Assembly: GCF_047663525.1 (NCBI RefSeq)
Contig: NC_092590.1
Span: 54,156,501 to 54,220,500 of the forward strand
Reading direction: 5' to 3'
Source: Anas platyrhynchos
Taxonomy: Eukaryota > Chordata > Aves > Anseriformes > Anatidae
Length of the DNA: 64,000 nt
Shown here piece by piece: positions 26,311 through 39,182 of the stretch (position 1 is the first letter of the stretch; every line of letters starts with the position of its first letter). The notes below the pieces were generated by a model. The model was not told the DNA's origin. It did no database searches and saw nothing but the letters and a program-made list of their open reading frames with translations. The translations under genes and the position numbers were made by a program.

Positions 26311-28493
26311 TGAATCACTGGCATTGAAACCTAATGGCCCCCAAATGAAATGCTTCATTTTTCAAAGCCTTTAATGGGCCCAGTCATTTCTTATTTCACA
26401 GGCTTTAGCAGATTTATCAGCTAAATTAAAAGAACAGCATTGCTGGACATTGAATGACAATAAAAATATTGGCACTGAAAGACCAAGGGAAGACATACTG
26501 CATTCTTCTAGACAGTCTGAACTTTACTTCTAAACATTTGAACAGATATTCTGTATTGTTCTTATACAACTCATCTGCACATGGGTGAAGATGTGTAGAG
26601 AAAATGTGTCTTAAGAAAATGTATTAATTTAAGAAAACAAGAAGCCAATTTTGCATTAAAAAAAAAAAAAGTCTTTAAATGGTATCCATTTACTAAAGTA
26701 TTTCTTTGTGGTGTTCAATAGTAAGTTGAGCATTCACACTCATACTAAGGTTACAGAAAGACTGCACGAATCCTCAGAGTACAGAGAACAATAAAGAGAT
26801 GGCCAGGGCTATCCACTGCCATTAACGACAATCTATAGATACACCTACACATTGCTTAGTCAAGTACATATCAAAACCAATATGACAGTATTAACTATTG
26901 CTCAAAATCAACAGTATAAAGCAATGCTCAACTCCCAAGAAGTCTGAAAGTGAAACAGTACTAGCCAGCAAGCTACTGCTTCCTTCTGCAGCATAACTGC
27001 CTTGGTGGCACAGGTTGGATTCCCATTGTTCAAATCAGCTGCAGGACCTCAAAAATACCTTTTCATGCTTATCTTCTAAGGTGCTAATTAATGTTTTATG
27101 ACTAGTTAGATGCTTCTGTCTTCATAGATTTGGCCTGATTTTTTAACTGTAGAGATCTTATCTGTAAGTGATATGATTCCTTTCTGTCAGCCTTGGTGGA
27201 TCCAGACCCCCTTAACAACATGCTTGCTCTATTTTAAAAGATGTATACCGTTAAAAAGAGGAAAAAAAGGCAAGATTGAAACCATTATCACTATCAAAAA
27301 ATATAAAGGTAATAGACTGCTCACAATTATGAACAAGTCATTGTTTTGCACATATACATGTATACATATATATATAAATCCTAAATATACCTCCTTCCTA
27401 GCACATATATTGTCAGGCCTTGAATGTTTGTGCTGATAATTTTCCAATATTCATGACTACATTGCCTAATAAATTATATGCTGCACTCTCTCTTTGTATT
27501 TGCATATATCATTTTTTAGGTCTTGAATTGCAGAGAACTAGAATGATGTGAACTCTCATTTCCCAGCTGGAGCTCAGCTGCGTGTGTCTGGGTCTGTCTT
27601 GTAGGTGTCTGCCTTAATAGACAGCAGAGCACTGTTACAAGATTCACTCAAGCACGTAATGGGTACAGCACAAATTATTTGGAATCTCCTGCTTCAGATG
27701 ACATAAAAACAATCTGTTTTCCTACTGTGCATTGGTCAGGATTCAGCAGCTTTCTATTTTCTGACAGAGCACTTCAGCTGACCATAGATTTTTCTTGCCG
27801 TACCTCACATTTCTAATGCTCATGTAATCAGAAAAATAATTGTAGCAACAAATTTAAGCTTGTATGGAAAGATGAGAAATCAGCCTCCTCTTGCCTCATC
27901 TAATGAGGTAATTCTTGAACTGCATCACTACTTCCAGAAGACTGGAGCAGTAGTTAAAAAATAAATAAACAAACAAACTAATACTTTAATACTGTGAATA
28001 AGAAAGTGTCAGATAATACTTGTTGCAGGCAGAGAAACCAGGACCATACATGTGTGATGGTACCATACTGTTTTTAGGATTTCATTTGCTTGGTATATGG
28101 GATATTGTGACTTTACATTTATACTAAACATATTCAGAAACCTCTGGAAACTGGAGGGGGACCCCAAGAATTAAATTTGGGAGTGTGATTTTGTTCCCCA
28201 TTTATTAGGAAGGTAGTGAATTGAGGTTTTCTGCTTCCAAAACAAGTGGCTGGGTATTAGAGAAGACACCAGAGAAGAAAGGAATAACACCTGCTCTACA
28301 ACCACTAACTCTGGCTGCTGTTAAAATTAAAGCAGCATACTCCAGATTTATCAGTAATTTTCTGATTGTAATTCCTTAATAGTTTGTGGGTTTTCATACC
28401 ACATAGCCCAGCTTGTGAATCCCATGAGGGTTTCAGCAGGAGCTAGGAGCTTAGTTACTCAGAACAGCCACAGCCTAATGTATGGCCTAATGT

Positions 28494-28515
28494 TAGGCCT
28501 AAAATTTTAGGCCTA
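28494..28515. repeat. 22-bp perfect palindrome
   Basis: Two TAGGCCTAAAA-type arms meet without a spacer, so the sequence equals its own reverse complement across 22 positions. Further GGCCTAA copies lie within 30 nt on the left. Confidence 0.97.
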
Positions 28516-30974
28516 GCAAATTTAGGATTAGCCTGTTGTTGTGGGTGGTTTCATTGATAGCAATTTTAGACTTAGAATAAAATCCATTTTAGTTACCAAA
28601 ATGCTTTTACACCTTTGAGTTTATAAAATAAGCTTGTGTCACTGTGCAAAGTACCAGGCAGTAATAATTTTGCTGGTCTTTTCTAAGGCAGAATGTTTTC
28701 TTTGTAAATTTATTGAACAGTATGACTCAGAAAAGCAAATGGAAACATTGCCTTCAAAGGACCATTGGGTCTCCTGCTTACAGTGGAACAACCGGGAAGA
28801 TAACAAGGAACAGAAAATTGCCATAAGAATTGGTATGGAGGAGAAATATCAGAACAGTGAGAAAATCAATAAAAGAGAGCCTTTGAAAAAGCAGTAGAAG
28901 TAAGGTTTGGAAAGGGAAGGCCATGTATTTTACACACATTCTCCTTGAATAATTCCTACTAAAAAGGTAAGTGCTTCAAATTTAATGTCTTTGCCACTTT
29001 GTTTATATAGCCTTTACCCCCCAGTCAGTTACCTCTAATAGGACTTCCAGGCCGATACTCTGAAAACAAACAGATTTCTCCCTGACCATGTTAAGAACAC
29101 TCTTCTCTGTACATTTGTTGTTTTCTCTGCTTTATCCATCTCATTTATGTCCCTATTGTGTTCTTCACAGCCTCTTCTGTTTCTATAAGGTCTGCAATAG
29201 CAACTTCTTTTCATCTGACTGGGGTGCCCATGCCTACCCATTTCAAGACAACCTGAACCTGGCAGCTGGAGAGACTGGACTTGAACTCCTTATGGGAGAT
29301 TTGGGTTGTGTAGCCTTCCTCCATGCAAGCAGCTGCTACCTCTTAGCCGCAACTGCTGCCAGATCCCCTTTCCTGCTCCTGTCACAGACAGACAGAAGCT
29401 AGAAGGAAGACAGGCAAACAGCTGCTGCCCTAACCAAGCCCATCCCCGAGAGACAAGACAGGGAGGCTCCACATCAGCCCTGTTATTCTCAGCACAGGTA
29501 GGAGAAAAGACAGTGCCAGCATCACCACAAGTGCTCCCAGCTCCCAGTCAGGCCTGGTCTGTGACCTCATGTCATGCCCTGAGGCTGGGGTGCCACAACA
29601 CCTACTGTGCCACCCATAATCAGCAGTTATATGGTTATTTTTACTGCTGCATCTTTGGGGTTTGTATGCTGTGTGAAGTCAGAGCATCCATAAATATAAG
29701 TCAGACTGTCTCAGAACAGTGTTTTAGGATGATGGGTGTCCAGTTCACTTAGTACCATTCATGTTTGTTAAGTTATATAAGAAAGGAAATTATTTACTAC
29801 ATTTTTTCATGTACAGAATTATCAGCTTCAGTCAGCAATAGGCACAGATCTAGAACCCAGAAGTTGCCATCTTTTGTGCTCAGTCACACAGCCAAATTTG
29901 CTTTCTATCAGCACTTCAGCAGTGTAAATGGCCTTCATTTTAAGTAGACACAACTGGATTTTCTAGCATTTTCTAGCATTTTCTTGTCTGTTGACATCAA
30001 AAAAAAAAGATCAAGAAATCTCTTATTGGTTTTTGAACAACTCCAAATCAAATTTCTGATTAAAAAAAAAAAAAAAAAAAAGTCATTAAAACTTCCAAAT
30101 ATTTCTCAAATACTGAAATATAAAAGGCATTTTCTAGTTTTTTCATTCTGAAAATCATACACAAATAGAAATGTCGTTTCTGAAGGTGAAAATATCTCTT
30201 CATTCCACACAGTTTACAAGGAGATTGTTTTCTGCCTAGTCCTCTTTCTTTGTGCTTTTTAGAGGTGATACAGTCTCTGCACAGCAAAGTTACTGTGTAG
30301 TGTTTGCTGCTACAAATCACATGCCGAAGCACACCAAGAAAATTTTTAATTTCTTTTTATGATCCTGCTTGTTACTGTAATATTACCAATGAAATCACTT
30401 TATAGCTCTGATTTCTACCAGCAACAGACTCAGAAAATTTAATTTGTACTTCAGCAGCCATCAATATGTAATTGTAGCTTCTGTCTGTGTGAACTTTCAG
30501 AACATGTAGCAAGGAAAGTTTGACCTGTCTCTTTTGAATGATTTAGCATGTAAACAATCAGAAAAAAGCTATTGCTCCTGTTGTGGGCTCATACCAGGAG
30601 GGAATATTTTTGTCTGGAGCTGCCACCTGGCTGGGATTTTGTGACATTTTCTTCTTTGCTTCTGTGCTTTTATCTTGCTTTACATAAGGGGTTATCCAAG
30701 GTTATTTTAATGGGGAAAGTAAAAAGTAGACTGGGTCTCTGCTAAGAGCTAAGTTCTGCAGTTCCTGACTTTATTCTTGGAAGAAACAGCCCAATTAGCG
30801 AAAAGTAAACATTTACATAAACTGGAAAGTTTAACAACAGTAAGAAGGAAGCCATGGAGTATATCCACAGGTATCTCTAGAAAAATAAAATGAAACAACA
30901 CAACACAGCTCGCCATTATTTAACCATCTATTCCAAACAGCTGATTAAGATTCCATTTTCCCCAGTGAGGGAAG

Positions 30975-31005
<31 letters not shown>
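30975..31005 (+). repeat. Poly(A) run, 31 nt, with A/C-rich tail
   Basis: Thirty-one uninterrupted A follow GGGAAG and are succeeded by irregular CAAA/CCAAA units to about 31,045. Confidence 0.97.
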
Positions 31006-31007
<2 letters not shown>

Positions 31008-34000
31008 AGGCAAAAAACAAACCAAAGCAAAAACCAAACAAACACCTGAGCACTGTTTCTACTCTCAATAGACAACACATCTGTCTAGCAGCCTTGAACC
31101 ACCACAGAAAGACAGTCCTGTCTCCTGCAAGAGATGTCCTGCAAGCTATATGGCACTTGGCAGGTCAGAGAGAAGTCTCTGGCTTTGGGTGTATCTCTGT
31201 GTATCTCTTTGACACACTTATTGGGATACACTACTTCTCTAAACTGATTTCAGACTCTCTTAATCCCATTGTTTTAATCTAGATTCAGACAAAGTTACTT
31301 AGGTAACTTAGATCCAAAACAGCACAGAATACTGCAAACAAATCCAGCTACTTCAAGCCTATGCTTCCTTGGGGCTCACTCCCATCAACCTATCTAATTT
31401 GCAGAGATACAAAACTTTCAATTACTATTTCCTCAAGACAGTTTCTCTCTTCAACACCTCCACTTGAAGGCAACTGTGGTGGTGGAATAATCTTTTTTGG
31501 CATTATCTATTTTGGCATTACTTTTAACCTCATTATATCCCTCTTCTGTAGAGTCAAGGCATATTATATATATTTTTAAAACTTTTTATTCAGTTACTTT
31601 AACTATGGTAAGTAAAGGATTCTTCTGAATCACTTTTGCTGCATATGTGAAGAGATCGCTTTTTAATGGTGCAAGCTTTGATATTCTACTATAGTATATG
31701 CATTAAACTACTGCACTTTTACAACTGAAGTCTCGTGGCTTCTATGTTATACATCTTCTATGTTATTAACTTTAAGAATTACTTTAAAACCTAGTCTAGG
31801 CAAAGAAAATGAAAATTCAATATTCAATATTCATAACGAATACAAAATTAGGACATTTATTTCAGGCAGCGTAATCTTGAGCATTTGCTGTCTCATATCC
31901 TTTGACTGCACTCAGAAATGAACGCCTACAAGAACAGTATTATTTCAAAAGATGTAAAACAGATATAGCTGTTTTTCCTACTTCCAGCACATGTTGTGCA
32001 TCTTTCTTCTTCCTGCAGTCAGTTTCTCATTTGTAAAGGAACGGGACATCCATACACACAGCTGCTCCCCCAGCTTAGCAAATTTAAAGGGACAGATCCT
32101 TTGAATTAGCTTGGCTTTCTATGAAAGATAGCTTCACCAACGCAAATCATTTTGCAGTTGCTAAAGAGTAAGAGCAATGACAAGGTTACTACAGATTAGA
32201 CTGATTTCAAGTATCTTGGTTATGTGCTTTAAGACTTGACATGCAGACTTTTCTTTTAACAATAAATACTGAGAGCCAGGACAACTGTTTAATCTGAAAA
32301 CTTTAACTGTATGTCAAATCACAGCTTAGTAATTCAGGATCCTTGAAAAAGGAGGAGAAAAGGCTGACCAGCAAATCTCTAGTGGGTACTAGTTTCTCAA
32401 ACACCTTCATTTTCTCTTTCTTCTAATAATTCACACTGATAGAAAGAAATGACTTCTCCTCCTCTTATGCCCAAATCCTTCCTTATCGTTTTTCAAAGAT
32501 ACTTTTGTAAATATCATTTCAGTCAGCTTAATGACACACAGGTGATCTTTCTACAAATTGATTTGGAAATAACAACAGCCTGTGTCTGTTTTATGCTCTC
32601 TGGGCACAAGAAAGTATAAAATGACCCAGTGATAGCATGACTGACTGGCAGAGGACCTTGCTTCCAGAGAGAGCAGGGGATATGGACTGCTGAGAGCTCC
32701 CTACAGCCACGTTCCAGTAACAGGTGAGGGAAGGATCATAGAGGAAGGGGCCCTGCTGTGCACCACTTTCCACACCTTACGGCGTTAATGGGGCTTCCAG
32801 ATACCCATGAGAGAGAAAATGCTAGGAAGTGGGGAAGCTGAGTTTAGATTTTCTCCTATGGGAATCAGGGGGATGCAATTAGCGCAGGGAGCACAGAACA
32901 GAGAAGTAGGGACAGCAGGTGAAAGAAATTCCCTCTGTCCTCAGCCCATGGAGGATTGCAACAAACTCAGGGCCTGTGACAGTAAGGAGATGAAAGGTGA
33001 ATTTGCTGGATGTGCAGTTACTTTAGGAAGTGGATGTTCCTACCATTTCTATGGCTGGATTAGTGTAAAGTGCTGATAAGAAAAGGCAATTTTCTCAGAT
33101 CTAGAGATAATAGGAACAGGGGAGGACCTTTCTGTGCTAAACATTTCACTCTACATCTGATTTATTTCAATGCTTAATATATTTGAGAAGTTAAAACCGC
33201 ACTGGAATGACATTATGTTGTTAGTATAATGATATCTACCTACTAACTTTATCTGAATTATAACTGAAGTTTTTCCTTAAGAAGAACCCTCTCTACTTGC
33301 ACACAAAGCCATGTTCTTCTCACCCCTGAACAGCTGAAGTGAGTGAACCCATCTCTGAAAGTCCGTTCTTTTACTAATGTAAGACCTATCTCTGCAACAT
33401 ACCAGAATTGTTCTGAAGCAAAGACCTAACAAATATGTAGAAATATTTGCCTTTTAAGGCCAATTTCCACCACAAAATGCTAGTTCTATTTTACTATTTT
33501 CTTAGCAGTAGATCTAGGGTAGGAGCTTTTTTCCCGGTCATTCCTGCCTCTAGTGGCAGATCGGGCACTTCTACAGGAATGATTCTGTGGTAGTGCTACT
33601 AATGAATCTGAGAGAAAAAGACAAAACAGTTTGCAAGAGCCAGGAAGAAGTTCTATTTGGTTGTTTTGTTATGTTTTTCTTTTTTTTTTTTTTCTTGCTT
33701 GTTGGTGTTTTTTAGGTTTCAAATTGATCATTTAACAATCTGGATATACAAAAACTGTTAGAAGTGGTGAGGGGGAAGAGTCTGGAATTTCTGAAAGTAG
33801 ATTGGCCACCAAAAGAGTCATAACATGGAACTATGGTTTCTTTTGCACTTCTGTAATATAGAAGGAAACTACACCTCAGACAAAAGTCATGGACAGAACT
33901 GAATGTGATTTATATTCATAGGTTTTTATTATGTCTCTGTGGATGAGTGTCAGTCACTCACTGATCCTTGTAAATTACATTTCAAAGAGCAGTTGGGCAT

Positions 34001-34691
34001 GCAAATTGGATCTCCGAGGGGAGGTGGTAGCACAGCTTACAGATGGCTCTAGGTGAAGCAAGCAAAAAAGAAATGATTACTTTTTAACTGTAGCATTGCC
34101 CACCTCACATACAAAGATGCGATAGATGGCTGTGACTGAGAGCTGTACAAAACGTAAGAAAAACAAATTCAACAAGCAACAACTAAACATATGAAACTAA
34201 TCCTACATTGAATAGTTGCTATGTTGAGGTTTAAATGTGTACATTCATACAGCTCCATAATGTATGGTGGTTTGTTTTCAAAAGTCTAAGTACTAACAAA
34301 AAGTCTAGTACTGACTAAAGATCAGTATTATCAACATATATTGGGGCAGAATTGCGTATTCCAAGGTATACCTGCCTTAACTTAGGCAGCTAGACCTGGT
34401 TTGAACATTCATCCCCTCATATTACTGCTACCTTGTTAGCATCTGTACCAAGTAGCATTGATTCATTTACATCATATATAACAATTTTCTCCTTCACCCA
34501 CAGAATATGCATACTGCATCTAACCTGTGATTGACACTTTCCAGACACCTAATGGCTGTTTTCAGGCCATTATTTCTAGATAAGCTCAGACTACCATTAG
34601 TCAACCAAAAGAACTCATAATCAAACTTCTGGATGTAGCACAGCAACACTCAGTCTGTGTTGCAAAACCATGAGTTTCACGCAGCACTAAC

Positions 34692-35345
34692 CCTAAGCCA
34701 TGAGCCAGCAGTGTGCCCTTGTGGCCAAGAGGGCTAATGGGATCCTGGTGTGCATTAAAAGGAGCATGGCCAGCAGGTCAAGGGAGGTGATCCTCCCCCT
34801 CTACTCTGCCCTGGTCAGGCCTCACCTGGAGTACTGTGCCCAGTTCTGGTCTCCCCGGTACAAAAAAGAAAGGGATCTCCTGTAAAGAGTCCAGTGGAGG
34901 GCCACAAAGATGGTTCAGGGCCTGGAGCGTCTTCCTTATGAGGAAAGGCTGAGAGACCTGGGTCTGCTCAGCCTGGAGAAAAGAAGACTGAGAGGGGATC
35001 TCCTCAGTGTATATAAATATCTGAGGGGTGGGGGACAGAAGGATGTAGCCAACCTCTTCTCAGTGGTTTGTGGGGATAGGACAAGGGGCAATGGCTGCAA
35101 GTTAGAACACAGGAAACTCCGCACTGACATGCGAAGGAACTTCTTCATGGTGAGGGTGACGGAGCATTGGAACAGGCTGCCTAGGGAGGTTGTGGAGTCT
35201 CCTTCTCTGGAGATATTCAAGGCCTGTCTGGACGCCTACCTGGGCGTCCTACGCCTTTCCTGCTCTGAGGAACCTGCTTTGGCAGGGAGGTTGGACCCGA
35301 TGATCTTTCGAGGTCCCTTCCAACCTCTACAGTTCTGTGATTCTA
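34692..35345 (+). mobile_element. CR1 LINE, 5'-truncated copy with 3' end
   Basis: About 650 nt of the CR1 3' end lies in sense orientation. One frame from 34700 to beyond 35200 encodes the ORF2 C-terminus ([80 protein letters not shown]). The frame is interrupted by a single TAA at 34883-34885. The copy ends at the CR1 3' hallmark TTCTGTGATTCT at about 35,333-35,344. It looks comparatively young for this window and is not autonomous. Confidence 0.95.
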
Positions 35346-38300
35346 ACAGACCGCATTACATAGCAGGCTGCTCTCAAAGGGTCTTTCATTGTGCAACATA
35401 TTTGTACACAGAACTGTGGCATTAAAGACCACAGGAAACTCTTCATCAGTGTGTGAAGAGACAAAGCAGAAATGCCTAGCAAGACATGTTGAACTCGGGT
35501 ATCTGGCTTAGAAATATACATCATACAAGTGCAAGAAAGCCTATGAAACATGCAGAGGAAGTACAGCAGTTGTATGAAACATTTTGTACTGAAGCCTCCA
35601 ACATATGCAGTGGGATCTACAGTATGTCTCTCCAACAGGTTAGTGTTAGTTATTAAGGTCTAAAGTCAAGATTTAAACTGAATGACAGTGGCAAGAGTGG
35701 GTTAGTGTGAACAGTGCGTCTAAATGCTACTTGAACTAAGATTCAGCAATAGGCATAGCTGAAGAGCAGGACAGGAACTCTTAACAGCATCTCACTTGTA
35801 TGTATTACCCATAAGTTAAAAATAAAAATATAAAATCAGATTTATCTCTTTATCTGATCATTTCATTCCCTCCCTTTTGAAATTTTCCTAGGTCTTATCT
35901 CGCTACCCTTTCAGTCCTTCTAAAATGTAGATTCTGCACTGGGGCCACACTTTCAAAGCTGTTTTCTACATCCCTAGTCCCATTTGTTTCTTTGTTCTCT
36001 TTGCTTTTCTCAAATGACCTTCCACACTATGTATTATTCCATTCTTCAGTTTTGCTCACTCCCTGATGAGATGTCTTCATCCTGTATGTTTCTAAATAAT
36101 TAATATTTTTGTACATGTAGCACTTTGTAACATATTTTTCATTCTTGCACCATTCCAGGAACCTCATTAGCATAATGGTAGGATAGATGCATATTGAACT
36201 AGAATTTGATTTAGTGCAGTGCTCTCAGTTCCTATTGTAAGGTCACAATTGGATTTCATTAGAGACTAAGAATAAAGCTGCTGGCATACACTGTCATTGT
36301 TTGATTCTTATTTATTCTTTTGGAAAAATATATTAGCATTTAAAATGCCAAGAAGAGTAAATTACTAGGCACTAGAGATATTCACCTAGCAGGACTCCAG
36401 ATTGGTCAAGCTCCTCAGCTGTCCTAGTTTATCCTGGGCAACACTGGTACGCACATTATTGATGTACTACGCAGTGGGGATCTTTTCAGACACAAATTTG
36501 TTGACACCAGCAGCTGACTGGTGTGCACTCAAATTGGATTCCAAGACTGGCACTGAATCACTACCAGAGGAGGAGAAGATCAATCCTACAGTCATTTCTG
36601 AAGAAATCCATGTTCAATATAACAGTGCAAGAGGTGATAACACACCAGTGCCGAATCTTCCCCTGACCTCGGGAGCTTTGGATTTGCTTTGTTTTGCTTC
36701 TTTTAAGGGTGGGCTGATCTAAGTGAGGCTTGGAGCTACTACTGCATAGATCTTTGTGCTCTGCTCATTTAAAAAATAGGAACAACATTAAACTGTGTTC
36801 TCACCTCTTCCCTCCAGCATATCTTTGCCTGTATACACTACTTGTAACAGTAAAGGTAATCTCTTACCATTCTTCCCAAAACAGAATACTGAGTTCTGGA
36901 GTCATCGATCTCTGTAATGAGAGCACTGTACCAAGCTATTCAAGGTCTGCATAGTAAGATCAAGGAGGAGAAGAAAACATAGCTTAGTGTTCCAATTCTG
37001 AAGAGACTGAAGAGACCAAAGGAAAGGACCATGGCTAGAGATACCTGAGTCAAAAGTCAGCTGCATCTCAGCACAGCACACAGATGACTGCCTTGCATTG
37101 CCTCTTAGGGAGAAATATATGGTGTGTACCCAGGACCAGCTACTGGTGTGCACTTCACTGCTGGAAAATGCGAAGGTCAAAGTAAAGCCCTAGAAGCAAA
37201 ACAGCTCTCATCAAGTTTAATACTGGTTACTCCACTCCTTAATGTACATGCAACCTCTGTGCCTTTGCTGCCAATTGTTAAGTCACTATGCTACTTTTAC
37301 TTTTAATGTTCAATTTATTGATTATTTTTAAACAGAAAGGAACAGTAGATGTAACAACTGAAGTACATACAGCAGAAGGAACACAAGTTTTATACAGGAT
37401 AGTGTGCATGCATCCATCATCTCTAGGGCACAGAAGTTTATTCTTCAAGTTCTTAATTTAGATAGGCAAGCTGAGTGTGAAGGATTGGAAGATTTCTTGT
37501 GTGATAAGATAGTAAATATTACTTTTTGCAATTGCCAGTGGTCTGCTGATTTTACAATTTAGATTGATCATCTAACCAATTTTTGATTATCTCTAGGCAC
37601 TCTACATGTTCAGTTTTTGATGATGATTTACTTCTATTGATCTATTAGAAATATAATTTGCTTATTTCTAAATGGATCTCAAGTTCATTTCAATGCAGTT
37701 TTTGTTAGCAGAGAATTTAAATAAACAGCAAAGGCTTCCACCAGAAACTTCAGTTGTCTCCACTTCAGAGCAGCACAGTTGATGAAAAGGCACTCTCTCA
37801 TACATCCTTGTAGAAATAAAATATTCATCCTATCTTTTCAGTACTCAATCATGATAATCTTCATCTTCACTGCTGGTGAAGTGGAAAGACCTGGAAATGG
37901 GTTCTGCTTCCTTCCTGACTGTGCAGATGACTGATTTGTTCTTATCTGAGCATCACCCATTACTTTTCCTAGCTTTGTGGCTATACTGAATCATTTCTTT
38001 CTGTTCTGTTCTTTCACTGAAATTAAAGAAACTGAAATGCTTTGATGGATCAAACTTAGACACTTGTACTGATGCTTAGAGTTGCAAAGGTTAGAAAAAC
38101 AACTGTGCCATTTATTTTGCACTCTTGAAAAAAATTTATGGCTGGAAGGGGCACTAGGATTTCTTCTATTTCCTTTTCTCCTTACCTGGTTTTGTTGGCT
38201 TTCTGACATATCTTTATTAACTCTTCAACAGTTTGAAAGGAAGAAAAACCATTATGGTGTTTTTTATTTGTTTTGTTTTTCTACTATAAGGTCACAACCA

Positions 38301-38829
38301 GTATTTTTCTGTTATACTTTATTACAGGTTTGGAAATATTTTTTTTGTGGCTGTAACTTTCTTTTCTTTAACCATTCCTTTCTCACAGAAATGTGGCAAG
38401 AAGGAGAATGGTTCTATTAAAAAAAAAAAAAAAAAAGGGACAGGAATGGGAGAACCATTTCAGTGCTGAGGCAGAAGTCACCTCCCTGTGGGATATCCCT
38501 TTCACTTATTTTTTATTCTCTCTTCAAATGCAACTCCTTTTTGGGCATTAAACTAACTCTACATTCAAAGCCTGGATGTCCTACTTTTTTTTCCTATGAT
38601 TTTTGGAGCAATTTCTTCCTCTTATCCTTTGTTAAGTGGGTCATGGACCCACTCAGAAAGTTATTCCAAATAGTTAATGAACTGAAAAGGTGTAATGTGT
38701 GCTTAATATTCTCAATATGCAGCTATCCAGAGGAACAGTTAAAGCAGGTTGTTTTTCTTCTCTTATGCAGAAGCAAGGAAAAAAAACTTTTATCATCAAG
38801 ACTGAAAGACTGAGTGCTGTTTTGTCTAG
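35346..38829. other. Intergenic desert, no gene recognised
   Basis: Short frames only; the longest are 36402-36722 (106 codons) and 38463-38813 (116 codons), and neither resembles a known protein. An 18-nt A run lies at 38419-38436. Confidence 0.65.
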
Positions 38830-39182
38830 GGAAGGGAGAACCAAGAGGAAACATCACAGTGGTCTTCAAACACAAGAAAGGCTACTGCAAAGACAAAAGG
38901 AATCCTTCATACTATGACCTTTGTGTAATGAGCAAAAGCAATTGTATCAAATTACACAAAGTGGAAATTTAGGTTAGACATCAGACCAGACTTTACAATA
39001 GCAAGGATAACTGAGCACTGGAGGAGACTATAAAATATCTATCAGAGAAGGTTTTAAAAGACAGACTAGACAAGAGTAAGTCTAGAGTGGTAGAGCTACA
39101 TCTGAAGCTGAGTGATAAATCAAATGGTCTCTTAAGGTCTCTTCCAAACCAATATTTTTTAATGACTTTGTGATTCTACATA
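38830..39182 (+). mobile_element. Old, decayed CR1 LINE 3' end
   Basis: The alignment by eye to the CR1 3' region is degraded but continuous: CAGTGGTCTTCAAACAC, GGAAATTTAGGTTAGACATC, GAGCACTGGAGGAGACTA, TGGTCTCTTAAGGTCTCTTC, then GACTTTGTGATTCTACA. Divergence is much higher than in the copy at 34692, so it belongs to an older subfamily. The left edge is approximate. Confidence 0.7.

Larger units (their letters stand above)
26311..34691. other. Intergenic desert, no gene recognised
   Basis: AT-rich with several homopolymers (20 A at 30062-30081, 31 A at 30975-31005, 14 T at 33680-33693). A modestly GC-richer stretch at 29,240-29,620 contains a 148-codon frame (29306-29752) without recognisable domains, so it is not called a gene. 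Confidence 0.65.

Noticed and set aside
30969..31282. Poly(A) run at 30975 as the tail of a processed pseudogene
   Set aside because: No recognisable coding sequence lies 5' of the run, and no target-site duplication could be confirmed by eye. It is kept as a simple repeat.
34910..35425. 171-codon ORF that could be taken for a host gene
   Set aside because: The peptide is the C-terminal part of CR1 ORF2 and the sequence ends in the CR1 3' octamer, so it is a retrotransposon relic.
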